Shown piece by piece: positions 8,167 to 15,252 of a stretch of 17,011 nt of DNA. Every line of letters starts with the position of its first letter. Position 1 is the first letter of the stretch. The notes beneath the pieces are model-generated. The model worked only from the letters and a program-made list of their open reading frames with translations. It did not search any database and had not been told where the DNA came from. The stretch is from Sphingomonadaceae bacterium. GTDB taxonomy: Bacteria > Pseudomonadota > Alphaproteobacteria > Sphingomonadales > Sphingomonadaceae. Both the position numbers and the translations under genes were made by a program. The stretch is from positions 1-17,011 of the forward strand of contig JAHDXX010000037.1 in NCBI GenBank assembly GCA_023384025.1, in the 5' to 3' direction.

Positions 8167-9684
8167 TCAGGCCACCGTGCCGCGTTGAACGAATTCAACC
8201 ACCAGCAGCAGGAAACAGACCCCGCCGAGCGCAGCGCTGGCGCCGTAGAACTGGCGCTGGCGCTTGCGCCGCAGTTCGCGCCCCGCTTCGTTGACAACCT
8301 GCGAGATCGCACCGAGCACCGGCAGGTCCATGGCGCGCTCGAGCTTGGCCGTGGTGGCAAAGGTCGAACGCAGCTGGCCCATCGCAAAGGCAACCCCTGC
8401 CCCGGCTGCGAGACCGGCCAAGAGCACACCCACCAGCAGCAGCGGGCGATTCGGCGCAGACGGCACCGAAGGCACTGTCGGCGGATCGATCACTTCGAAG
8501 CGGAACGAGCTGCGCTCGGTTTCCACCTGACCGCGCAAGCGCATTTCCTCGCGGTTCTTCAGTATCTCGTCGTACTTGTCCTTGAGCACTTCGTAGTCGC
8601 GGCTGATCCGGCTGGCTTCGGCAGCCACTGCGGGCTCGTCGGCCTGGCTGGCCATCATTCCGGTCAGTTCGGACTGCAGGGCCGCCTTGCGCGCGGTCAG
8701 CGCCTGAACATTGGCCTCGCGTTCGGCGCGGATCGATACCAGCGAGGTATAGGCCGGGTTCGGCGAACCGCCCCCGCCACCTTCGCGCGCGGCCTGCGGC
8801 TCGAGCAGCGAGATCCGCTTCTTCATCGCAACCACATCGGGATGGCTGTCGGTGAGACCGCGGGCCTGGAGCCCGGCCAGTTCCGAACGGGCCTGTGCCA
8901 GCGCACCGGATGCACCGCCGCCACCGGCACCACCGGCGATCGTGCGCGGGGTCCCGGCAAGCTGGCCATTGATTGCGGCGAGTGCACTCTGCGCGGCAGC
9001 CAGGTCGGCTTCCACGCCGCGCATCTCGGTACGCAGGTTGGTCAGGCGTCCTGTAAGCGCGGCGCTGCCGCCGATCAGGTCCGGGTGCTCGGCTTCGAAC
9101 GCCAGGCGGCGTTGCTCGGCTTCCTCGAGCTCCTTCTTGCGCTCTTCGAGCTGCTGATCGAGGAACACGACCGTCTCGGCCACTTCGCCGCGATTGCCGG
9201 CGATGTTCTCTTCGCGGAAGATGTCGATCAGCTTCTGGACGACTTCCTGCGAAAGCTTGGCGTTCTCGGCTTCGGACAGGTCGCCCCGGCCGATCGTGGC
9301 CGACAGCTCGAACAGGCTGCCTTCCTCGCTCTTGACCGAAACTTTCTCGGTGAGGCCGGCGATCGCCTTTTCCATGTCACGCTGAGTCTCGACCGATTCG
9401 CCCAGCTTGGTCCCGCGGATCACCTTCTCGAGGTTGACCGCGCTGACGAGCGTCTGGCGCACCCGTTCGATTTCCTTCTGGCCGCTGTTGGCGATACCGA
9501 TCTGTTCTGCCAGCACATCGTCCAGCTGGACGAAAATCCGGGCCTTCGATTCGTAGGCGTTCGGAATCATCGCCACCGCCAGCCAACCTAGCACGGCGAC
9601 GGCCCAGGCAACGGCCAGCGCCAGCCACCTTCGATGCCAGATCGAATGGATCGCTGAGCGGAATTCGTCGAAAACTTCGTTCAT
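8167..9684 (-). CDS. XrtA-system polysaccharide chain-length determinant (Wzz/PCP family)
   Basis: Inner-membrane polysaccharide co-polymerase of 505 residues (TIGR03007 type) that sets polymer length and couples to the tyrosine kinase. Transmembrane helix 1 is at about 19-40, with a conserved start of the Wzz domain after it (NAYESKARIFV). A long periplasmic part rich in heptads (about 165-240 and 315-385) follows. The Pro-rich segment PPTVPSVPSAPNRP (401-414) comes just before helix 2 (about 414-436). A further hydrophobic stretch near the C-terminus (about 479-499) would make a third helix. Two Gly-rich patches (about 250-262 and 298-305) break the coiled coil. The stop lies 8 bp before the kinase start; the export lipoprotein gene is 19 bp upstream, consistent with one Wza-Wzc-like unit. 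Confidence 0.94.
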   Translation of the reverse strand: MNEVFDEFRSAIHSIWHRRWLALAVAWAVAVLGWLAVAMIPNAYESKARIFVQLDDVLAEQIGIANSGQKEIERVRQTLVSAVNLEKVIRGTKLGESVETQRDMEKAIAGLTEKVSVKSEEGSLFELSATIGRGDLSEAENAKLSQEVVQKLIDIFREENIAGNRGEVAETVVFLDQQLEERKKELEEAEQRRLAFEAEHPDLIGGSAALTGRLTNLRTEMRGVEADLAAAQSALAAINGQLAGTPRTIAGGAGGGGASGALAQARSELAGLQARGLTDSHPDVVAMKKRISLLEPQAAREGGGGGSPNPAYTSLVSIRAEREANVQALTARKAALQSELTGMMASQADEPAVAAEASRISRDYEVLKDKYDEILKNREEMRLRGQVETERSSFRFEVIDPPTVPSVPSAPNRPLLLVGVLLAGLAAGAGVAFAMGQLRSTFATTAKLERAMDLPVLGAISQVVNEAGRELRRKRQRQFYGASAALGGVCFLLLVVEFVQRGTVA

Positions 9685-9703
9685 GGGTCGTGCCGATCCT
9701 GCT

Positions 9704-10348
9704 TCAGAACATGCTTTCGGGGATGATGATCACGTCGCCCGGCTGGAGCATGACGTTGGCCTTGCTGTCGCCCTTGCGCAGCAGGTCGCCCAGGCGCAGC
9801 GCGAACTCGCGCTGCCGACCGGCCTGCTTGTCGAAGCGGATCAGGCGAGCGCGGTTGCCGGCGGCAAATTCACTCAGGCCGCCAACCGCGATCATTGCGT
9901 CGAGCACAGTCATGTTGGCACGGAACGGGATCGAGGCAGGTTTCTCGGTCGCGCCGACGATCCGGACCTGCTGGCTGAACGTGCCGGCAAATTCAGTGAC
10001 AATGACCGAAACCAGCGGTTCCTCGATATACTGCGACAGCTGCAGGCGAATGTCTTCAGCCAGCATCGAGGGGGTCTTGCCGACGGCGGGCATATCGGTA
10101 ACCAGCGGAGTGGTGATGCGGCCGTCGGGCCGAACCTGGATCTTGTCCGCCCCCAGTTCGGGGTTACGCCAGACGTGGATGGTCAGCTGATCGAGCGGGC
10201 CGATCACGTATTCCTCGCCCGGGCCTTCCTGCATCGACACGAATGCGGCAGGTGGCAGCTCGGTACCGCCGCCTGTGGCACAGCCGGAAAGGGTGAGCGC
10301 GGCGACGGCAGTGCCGGCCAGCATGGAGGAAACTCGGAACTTTGGCAT
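9704..10348 (-). CDS. Polysaccharide export outer-membrane lipoprotein (Wza-like, TIGR03027 type)
   Basis: Outer-membrane lipoprotein of 214 residues forming, by family analogy, the channel or periplasmic ring for polymer export. A lipoprotein signal is clear: hydrophobic stretch 8-20 and lipobox LSGC with Cys23. The poly-export domain begins EYVIGPLDQLTIHVWRNPEL (46-65) with the conserved RPDGRIT (73-79), and a single SLBB-type repeat follows (VRIVGATEKPASIPF, 128-142), ending LQPGDVIIIPES (201-212). It is shorter than E. coli Wza (about 380 residues), as usual for exosortase loci, so a separate barrel may be needed. ATG 10348 has AAGGA 9 nt upstream and is the first gene after the 169-bp gap, so it probably opens the operon. 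Confidence 0.93.
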   Translation of the reverse strand: MPKFRVSSMLAGTAVAALTLSGCATGGGTELPPAAFVSMQEGPGEEYVIGPLDQLTIHVWRNPELGADKIQVRPDGRITTPLVTDMPAVGKTPSMLAEDIRLQLSQYIEEPLVSVIVTEFAGTFSQQVRIVGATEKPASIPFRANMTVLDAMIAVGGLSEFAAGNRARLIRFDKQAGRQREFALRLGDLLRKGDSKANVMLQPGDVIIIPESMF

Positions 10349-10449
10349 CGATGCGCATCCTTGCCTTGGTGCGGGCTGGACTACGCATGGGAGGAGCGAC
10401 CTCGCCTTGCATGCCCGCGTTCAGACACGCTTCCTCGCCAAAATAGGTG

Positions 10450-10479
10450 AATATACCGTTAGCTTTCCGGCGCTTTCGG
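10450..10479 (-). promoter_or_regulatory. Candidate promoter of the nine-gene EPS operon
   Basis: Read on the minus strand, the gap before the export lipoprotein holds TATATT (10455-10450), five of six bases of a sigma-70 -10 element, in an A/T-rich pocket that stands out from the surrounding high-GC DNA. No good -35 element is found 16-18 nt upstream. That position is instead covered by a repeated motif, CCGAAAGC (10479-10472) and CCGGAAAGC (10470-10462). This would fit an activator-dependent promoter with a leader of roughly 95 nt. It is an inference from base patterns only. Confidence 0.33.
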
Positions 10480-10486
10480 TGGAGCA

Positions 10487-10501
10487 GTCCCGCTGCGGGA
10501 C
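10487..10501 (-). terminator. Short hairpin after the decarboxylase gene (possible weak terminator)
   Basis: A perfect 6-bp G/C-rich inverted repeat, GTCCCG and CGGGAC with a 3-nt loop, begins 16 nt beyond the TAA of the decarboxylase gene. No T-run follows it, so intrinsic termination would be weak; it may instead protect mRNA ends or be chance. Confidence 0.25.
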
Positions 10502-10517
10502 AGCCAGCCTGTAAAGG

Positions 10518-11744
10518 TTAAAACAGCATTTGCCGTGCGGGGCCCTGCCCGAGAAACTCCATCGGCGAAGCGCTCGCGCCATAGGCGCCGGCGCAGAACA
10601 CCGCCACGATATCACCGACCTCGGCGCGGGGGAGCAAAGCCTGGTCGGCCAGCCGGTCAAGCGGGGTGCACAGGCAGCCGACGACGCTGGCTTCCTCAAC
10701 CGGTTCGGCATCAAACCGGGTCGCGATCGCCACCGGATAGTTCCGTCGCACGACTGTCCCGAAATTGCCCGAAGCGGCCAGCTGGTGGTGCAACCCGCCA
10801 TCGGTCACCAGGAACACCTGGCCATGGCTTTCCTTTCGGTCGACGATCCGGGTCAGGTAGACCCCTGCCTCGCCCACCAAGTAGCGACCCAGCTCGACGC
10901 AAAGCTCTGTTTGCGCGAGCGAATCGGGCAGGTCGCGCAGACGCGTGTCCAGTGCCTCACCAATCCGCCGCAAGTCGAGTGGCTGGTCTCCATGGAAGTA
11001 GGGAATGCCGAAGCCCCCGCCCATGTTGAGCTTGGGGACAGCCCGCCCGACGTCGCGCGCCAGCTGGTCAGCAAGCGCGAGGACATTGGCCTGGGTTTCG
11101 ATAAGGGCATCGGCATCCAGTGCCTGGCTGCCGGTGAAGATGTGCCAGCCGCGCCATTCGGCACCGGCGGCAATGATTTCGCGCGCCAGCGCGGCTGCGC
11201 GGTCCTGGTCGACCCCGAACTGCTTGGCACCGCCGCCCATCTTCATGCCTGAGCCGCGTAGCTCGAACGAGGGGTTTACCCGGATGGCGATGCGCGGGGT
11301 AATGCCGAGCACCTCGCCGAGCGCCAGTGTGCGGCGCGCCTCGCCTTCGGATTCGCAATTGAGCGTCACCCCGGCACGGATTGCCGCCTTGAGTTCGCTG
11401 TCCCGCTTCCCCGGGCCGGCAAAGCTGACCCGCACGCCGTCGATCCCTTCGGCCAGCACCCGTTCCAGCTCGCCGCGCGAAGCAATGTCGAACCCGTCAA
11501 CCAGCCCCGCCATGTGGGCAATGACCGGGGCGAAGGGATTTGCCTTCACCGCATAGTTCAAGCCGATCCGGGGCGGCAGCCTCATGCGCAGCTCGGCAAC
11601 GCGGGCATCGAGCCGCTCACGCGAGTAGACGAACAGCGGGGTGTCGCCCGCAAGCTCCGCCAGTTGCGAAGCAGTGTGCCCTGCTATCGCCAGCTCCCCG
11701 CCAATTACGGAGAATCCGGCCGGTATCGGCCCGAGCGGCTTCAT
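10518..11744 (-). CDS. PLP-dependent decarboxylase, exosortase A-associated (fold type III, TIGR03099 type)
   Basis: Cytoplasmic PLP enzyme of the ornithine/diaminopimelate decarboxylase fold, 408 residues. Lys67 in YAVKANP is the Schiff-base lysine, HIFTGSQ (201-207) matches the diaminopimelate decarboxylase substrate loop and GGGFGIPY (242-249) the phosphate-binding turn. ELGRYLVGEAGVY (284-296) and GAYG (386-389) also fit. GCLCTPLD (356-363) keeps the Cys-x-x-x-Asp pattern that contacts the distal group of diamino acids in this fold, so a basic or diamino acid substrate is plausible. The true substrate of the exosortase subgroup is not known. ATG 11744 overlaps the ligase stop as ATGA, so ligase and decarboxylase are translationally coupled and likely work on linked substrates. 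It ends before the gap that leads to the EPS operon. Confidence 0.92.
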   Translation of the reverse strand: MKPLGPIPAGFSVIGGELAIAGHTASQLAELAGDTPLFVYSRERLDARVAELRMRLPPRIGLNYAVKANPFAPVIAHMAGLVDGFDIASRGELERVLAEGIDGVRVSFAGPGKRDSELKAAIRAGVTLNCESEGEARRTLALGEVLGITPRIAIRVNPSFELRGSGMKMGGGAKQFGVDQDRAAALAREIIAAGAEWRGWHIFTGSQALDADALIETQANVLALADQLARDVGRAVPKLNMGGGFGIPYFHGDQPLDLRRIGEALDTRLRDLPDSLAQTELCVELGRYLVGEAGVYLTRIVDRKESHGQVFLVTDGGLHHQLAASGNFGTVVRRNYPVAIATRFDAEPVEEASVVGCLCTPLDRLADQALLPRAEVGDIVAVFCAGAYGASASPMEFLGQGPARQMLF

Positions 11745-13267
11745 GCGCCGTACTCCCGCACCAGCGCAGCCCGATCGAGTTTGCCGTTGGGGTTCAAGGG
11801 CATCGCATCGCGCCAGTGGATTACGTGCGGCTGCATGAAGTTGGGCAGTTCCTGCATCAGCGCCTTGGCCAGGCGGGCCTCGGTCTCCTCCACGCCCTGC
11901 CGCGCACGCACCACCAGGTGAACCGCGTGACCGAGCCGAGCGTCAGGAACGCCCAATGCAACCGCTTCCGCCACCAGCCCGGTCGCGACTGCGGCGTCCT
12001 CTATTTCCTGCGGGCTGATCCGGTTGCCCGCGCTCTTGATCATCGCATCGCGCCGCCCGACGAAATAGAGCAATCCGTCGGCATCGCGCCGGACCCGGTC
12101 GCCGCTCCACACCGCCATGCCCTGATGCTGCGCAAAGGCGGGGGCCGGTTTGAACCGCTCCCCCGAACGTGCCGCATCCTGCCAATAGCCTTGCGCCACC
12201 AGAGGGCCACAATGGACCAGCTCACCCTCGGCCCCGTCTTCGGCCAGCGCGCCCGTATCATCGACCACGAGGATTTCGGCAAAAGGGATCGCCTTGCCCA
12301 TCGAGGTCGGATGGCGGTCGACCAGTGCAGGATCAAGATAAGTCGAGCGGAAGGCCTCGGTCAGGCCGTACATCGGGAACAGGCGCGCTTGCGGAAACAT
12401 AGCGCGCAGCTTGCGCACGAGATCCTCGGTCAACGCACCGCCGCTGTTGGTCAGGCGGCGCAGCGGTGCGCTCGCTTCGCCCGGCCAGTCGAGTTCGACC
12501 AATTGCACCCACAGTGGCGGAACCGCCGCAAGCGTCGTCACGCCGTGCTTCGCGCAAGCCTTCGCCACGTCGCGCGGGAACAGGTAATCGAGCGGAACGA
12601 CACAGCCCCCAGCACGCCAGGTGCTGAGCAGCTGGTTCTGGCCGTAATCGAACGACAGCGGCAGCACCGCCAGCGTCACGTCATCCGCCTCCAGCCCGAG
12701 ATAATGCGCCACGCTGACCGCACCGAGCCACATGTTGGCATGGCTGAGCATGACCCCCTTGGGCCGTCCGGTCGAGCCGCTGGTGTAGAGGATCGCGGCC
12801 AGTTGATGGGGGCTCGCCGAAGAAGGGTCAAGCAGCTCGTCATGGCCAGCGGCGTCGGCCAGCGCCTCCGATTCCCCGACAGCGGTGCAGCCGGGCGGCA
12901 GATCACCCGGTTCAAGACTTTCAAGCCGGGCCTTGGTGGCAATCAACATGGCGGCGCCACTGTCCGCAAGGATATGCGCCACCTGTGCCCGCTTGAGCAG
13001 GGGATTGACCGGCACATGGACAAGGCCGGCCCGTGCCGCTGCCAGGGGCATCAGGCATGTCAATTCGCCCTTGGCCGCCCAGCTCGCCACCCGGGCACCT
13101 TCGCTCGGCACGCAATGTCTTAACCAGGCGCTAAGACGCGACACACGGTCCCTTAAGTCCCGGTAGGTAAGGGTGTCACCACGCAGCACCAGCGCAGGAT
13201 CGCCATCCTTGCCGAATTCGGCCAGATGGTCGAGCGGGCGCGGTACGGGATCGGCGGCAACGGGCAT
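11741..13267 (-). CDS. Acyl-CoA ligase (AMP-forming), exosortase A-associated (TIGR03098 type)
   Basis: ANL-superfamily adenylating enzyme of 508 residues that activates a carboxylic acid with ATP and passes it to CoA or a carrier protein. Core motifs are YTSGSTGRPKG (161-171), MYGLTEA (299-305), SGDRVRRDADG (388-398), GRRDAMIKSAGNRI (404-417) and NPNGKLDR (492-499) with the catalytic lysine 496. The acid cannot be told from sequence. ATG 13267 is chosen because the adenylation domain begins within about 12 residues and upstream sequence is antisense to the GNAT gene; the open frame runs on to 14653 only as a GC-rich shadow. The upstream ribosome site is weak (GGAAC). The carrier protein encoded divergently nearby is a natural acceptor. 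Confidence 0.92.
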   Translation of the reverse strand: MPVAADPVPRPLDHLAEFGKDGDPALVLRGDTLTYRDLRDRVSRLSAWLRHCVPSEGARVASWAAKGELTCLMPLAAARAGLVHVPVNPLLKRAQVAHILADSGAAMLIATKARLESLEPGDLPPGCTAVGESEALADAAGHDELLDPSSASPHQLAAILYTSGSTGRPKGVMLSHANMWLGAVSVAHYLGLEADDVTLAVLPLSFDYGQNQLLSTWRAGGCVVPLDYLFPRDVAKACAKHGVTTLAAVPPLWVQLVELDWPGEASAPLRRLTNSGGALTEDLVRKLRAMFPQARLFPMYGLTEAFRSTYLDPALVDRHPTSMGKAIPFAEILVVDDTGALAEDGAEGELVHCGPLVAQGYWQDAARSGERFKPAPAFAQHQGMAVWSGDRVRRDADGLLYFVGRRDAMIKSAGNRISPQEIEDAAVATGLVAEAVALGVPDARLGHAVHLVVRARQGVEETEARLAKALMQELPNFMQPHVIHWRDAMPLNPNGKLDRAALVREYGA

Positions 13268-13294
13268 CGAGGTTCCGGACAGACGAGTAGGCGA

Positions 13295-14242
13295 ATGACG
13301 GTCAGCTATCACGACAGGGTTAACGACTTGCAAGGGACACTTGCCCGCGCACCGTTTGACCGGGCTGAATGGTATGCCTTGCTCGCCGCTGCCGGACAGG
13401 TGCCGCTGGTCGCCAGCGCCGGCGATGGCGCGACGCTCGTGCAATTGGCGCTGACCCGCGCCAACGGCCGGATCGAACCCTTGCGCAACTGGTACAGCTT
13501 CACCTGGCGGGCGCTCGGGGGCGACCAGCGCACGCTCGGGGAACTGGCGCATTCGCTGAAGGGCGAGACACACCGGGTCACGCTGTGGCCAGTGCCCGAC
13601 GAGGACGGTTCGGCGACACGCCTCGAACGCGCGTTCGAAGCTGCCGGATGGCAGGTCCGCCGCGAAGCCTGCGATCACAATCATGTCCTGCCCGTCGCCG
13701 GACGCAGCTTTGCAGAGTACTGGGCCACCCGCCCCGGACAGATGCGCACCACGCTCAAACGCAAGGCGAAAAAGGTCGAGGTTACTATCCTCGACCGGTT
13801 CGACCCCGCCGCGTGGGAGGAATACGAAGCCATTTACCGCGAAAGCTGGAAGCCAGAGGAAGGCGATCCGGCGCTGTTGCGCCGCTTCGCCGAACAGGAG
13901 GGCGCCGCTGGTCGCCTGCGCCTTGGCCTCGCCCGGGCCGACGGTGTGGCCGTGGCAGCGCAATTCTGGACCGTGGAAAACGGCATCGCCTACATCCACA
14001 AGCTTGCCCATCGCGAGGACGCCAAACCGCTTTCCGCCGGGACTACCCTGTCTGCCGCGCTGTTCGAACGGGTAATCGATGGCGACAAGGTCCACCTGGT
14101 CGACTTCGGAACCGGCAATGACCCCTACAAGCGCGACTGGATGGAGCTTGACCGGCCCCGCTACCGGATCGACTGCCTTGACCCGCGCCAACCCCGTGCC
14201 TGGCCGGCCTTGCTCAAGCGTGCATTGGGTCGGGTTGCCTGA
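13295..14242 (+). CDS. GNAT-family acyltransferase, CelD/BcsL-like
   Basis: Cytoplasmic acyltransferase of 315 residues with the CelD/BcsL-type GNAT domain (Pfam Acetyltransf_6 type). Diagnostic segments are RTTLKRKAKKVEV (151-163), the acyl-donor-side strand RLRLGLARADGVAVAAQFW (207-225), and HLVDFGTGNDPYKRDWM (267-283). The last matches the CelD signature DFG-x-G-x-x-x-YK-x-x-W. It resembles the FemAB-type protein at 2314-3378 in its C-terminal half but is a distinct gene. ATG 13295 follows GAGTAGG by 3-8 nt; an in-frame upstream start at 13226 would overlap the ligase. It is the first gene of the plus-strand group with the carrier protein and hydrolases, so an acyl-carrier-linked donor is a reasonable guess. 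Confidence 0.85.
   Translation: MTVSYHDRVNDLQGTLARAPFDRAEWYALLAAAGQVPLVASAGDGATLVQLALTRANGRIEPLRNWYSFTWRALGGDQRTLGELAHSLKGETHRVTLWPVPDEDGSATRLERAFEAAGWQVRREACDHNHVLPVAGRSFAEYWATRPGQMRTTLKRKAKKVEVTILDRFDPAAWEEYEAIYRESWKPEEGDPALLRRFAEQEGAAGRLRLGLARADGVAVAAQFWTVENGIAYIHKLAHREDAKPLSAGTTLSAALFERVIDGDKVHLVDFGTGNDPYKRDWMELDRPRYRIDCLDPRQPRAWPALLKRALGRVA
13305..13333 (-). promoter_or_regulatory. Possible ligase promoter inside the start of the GNAT gene
   Basis: On the minus strand, TTGCAA (13333-13328) and GATAGC (13310-13305) are separated by exactly 17 nt and would start a transcript about 30 nt before the ligase ATG. Matches to the -35 and -10 consensus are 4/6 and 3/6, so this is a weak candidate. 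It is listed because the gap between the divergent ligase and GNAT start codons is only 27 bp, so at least one promoter must lie inside a coding region. Confidence 0.2.
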
Positions 14243-14293
14243 CAGGCCTCCCGCCGCTAGGGCGCGGCAGCGAAACCGGGGGATTTCACCGCG

Positions 14294-14563
14294 ATGACCG
14301 AACGCAGCCATACCGATGCGACGCTCCGGGCCATCCTGTGCGATGTGCTTGGCCTCGACATTGATCATGTCGAGACTTTCGAAGCCGGCACCGGACTGTT
14401 CGGCCATCTGCCGGAACTGGATTCGATGGCGGTCGCGGGTCTGCTCACGGAAATCGAAGACCGGCTCGATGTCATCATCGATGACGAAGACGTCGACGGC
14501 GAGATGCTGGAAACCTGGGGCGGGCTGCTGGCCTTTGCCGAAGCCAAGGTGGCAGGCCGCTGA
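14294..14563 (+). CDS. Acyl carrier protein
   Basis: Small acidic protein of 89 residues with the fold and spacing of an acyl carrier protein. Ser44 in ELDSMAV is the expected phosphopantetheine attachment site; methionine replaces the usual leucine of the DSL motif. The helix II/III region IIDDEDVDGEMLETWGGL is strongly acidic, as is common for docking to partner enzymes. It is separate from fatty acid synthesis genes and lies 51 bp after the GNAT gene, so it is a dedicated carrier for this locus, most likely charged by the ligase encoded at 11741-13267. GGGGGA stands 11 nt upstream of the ATG. The loaded acyl group is unknown, and a holo-ACP synthase is not in the window. Confidence 0.9.
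   Translation: MTERSHTDATLRAILCDVLGLDIDHVETFEAGTGLFGHLPELDSMAVAGLLTEIEDRLDVIIDDEDVDGEMLETWGGLLAFAEAKVAGR
14546..14562 (+). promoter_or_regulatory. Ribosome binding site and CTG start supporting the hydrolase-2 gene
   Basis: AAGGTGG (14546-14552) lies 7 nt before CTG at 14560, inside the 3' end of the carrier-protein gene. The CTG overlaps the carrier-protein stop as CTGA. This is the same four-base overlap geometry as the ATGA and GTGA junctions elsewhere in the locus. Confidence 0.5.
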
Positions 14564-15252
14564 GCAACCGGGGCTACACCCTATGGCCCTGCCCCACGAT
14601 TGGCGGAGGCACGCACGAGGAAAGCGCACTCGCTTTCCTCGCTGACCGGCCACGCCGCCTGCTGGTCTTGCCCGCGCTGTTCGACGAAGCCAACAAGCTG
14701 CGCCGCCAGACGGTGGAGGTGCTGCACCGGCTCGATCTCTCCGGGATTGATGGTGTGCTGCCCGACTTGCCCGGTTGCAACGACAGCCTCCGGCCGCTCG
14801 AGGAGCAGACTTTCGAGCACTGGCGAGAATGCGCGGTCGCGGCGATGGCCCACTTTCGCCCTACGCATGTGCTGGCCATCCGCGGCGGGGCGCTGCTCGA
14901 CACCGGCAACCTGCCCGGCTGGCGCTTGGCCCCGGTCAACGGCCGCTCGGTGTTGCGCTCCATGCTGCGGGCACGAACCGTCGCCGCGAAAGAAGCGGGG
15001 CGGAAAGAAACACTCGAGGGGCTGCAAGGCGTCGCGCGCAAGGACGGGATCGAACTGGCCGGCTGGCGCATGGGCGCAGAGTTTTTCCGCGAACTGGAAC
15101 AGGCCCAGCCACCGGAAGTGACCCGCCTGACCGACCTCGGCCTGGCCGATCTCGGCGGCAGCGGCCTGTGGCTACGCGCTGAACCGGACGAGGACCCGGA
15201 ACAGGCTGACGCGCTCGCCGCGATCATCGCCATCGGGATGCGGCCGCTATGA
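14560..15252 (+). CDS. Exosortase A-associated alpha/beta-hydrolase-like protein (hydrolase 2, TIGR03101-like)
   Basis: Alpha/beta-hydrolase-like protein, 230 residues if CTG 14560 is the start. The signature LLVLPALFDEANKLRRQ (34-50) and LPDLPGCNDS (67-76) match the strand-loop pattern of the exosortase hydrolase-2 group. Where a hydrolase would have a G-x-S-x-G elbow, the sequence is LAIRGGALL (105-113), so no nucleophile is visible and it may be a non-catalytic partner or use other chemistry. No ATG, GTG or TTG occurs in frame between the upstream stop (14482) and TTG 14668. Starting at TTG would delete the first 36 residues including the strand before LPALFDEANK. A CTG start with AAGGTGG 7 nt upstream is therefore preferred. 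The stop overlaps the next start as ATGA. TTG at 14668 remains the conservative alternative (194 residues). Confidence 0.75.
   Translation: MSNRGYTLWPCPTIGGGTHEESALAFLADRPRRLLVLPALFDEANKLRRQTVEVLHRLDLSGIDGVLPDLPGCNDSLRPLEEQTFEHWRECAVAAMAHFRPTHVLAIRGGALLDTGNLPGWRLAPVNGRSVLRSMLRARTVAAKEAGRKETLEGLQGVARKDGIELAGWRMGAEFFRELEQAQPPEVTRLTDLGLADLGGSGLWLRAEPDEDPEQADALAAIIAIGMRPL

Noticed and set aside
14253..14268. Inverted repeat GCCGC and GCGGC between the GNAT and carrier-protein genes
   Set aside because: The stem is only 5 bp with a 6-nt loop and no T-run, expected by chance in DNA this rich in G and C.
13268..14653. A 460-codon N-terminal extension of the acyl-CoA ligase
   Set aside because: The extension is the complement of the GNAT and carrier-protein genes; the adenylation domain starts at the ATG at 13267.
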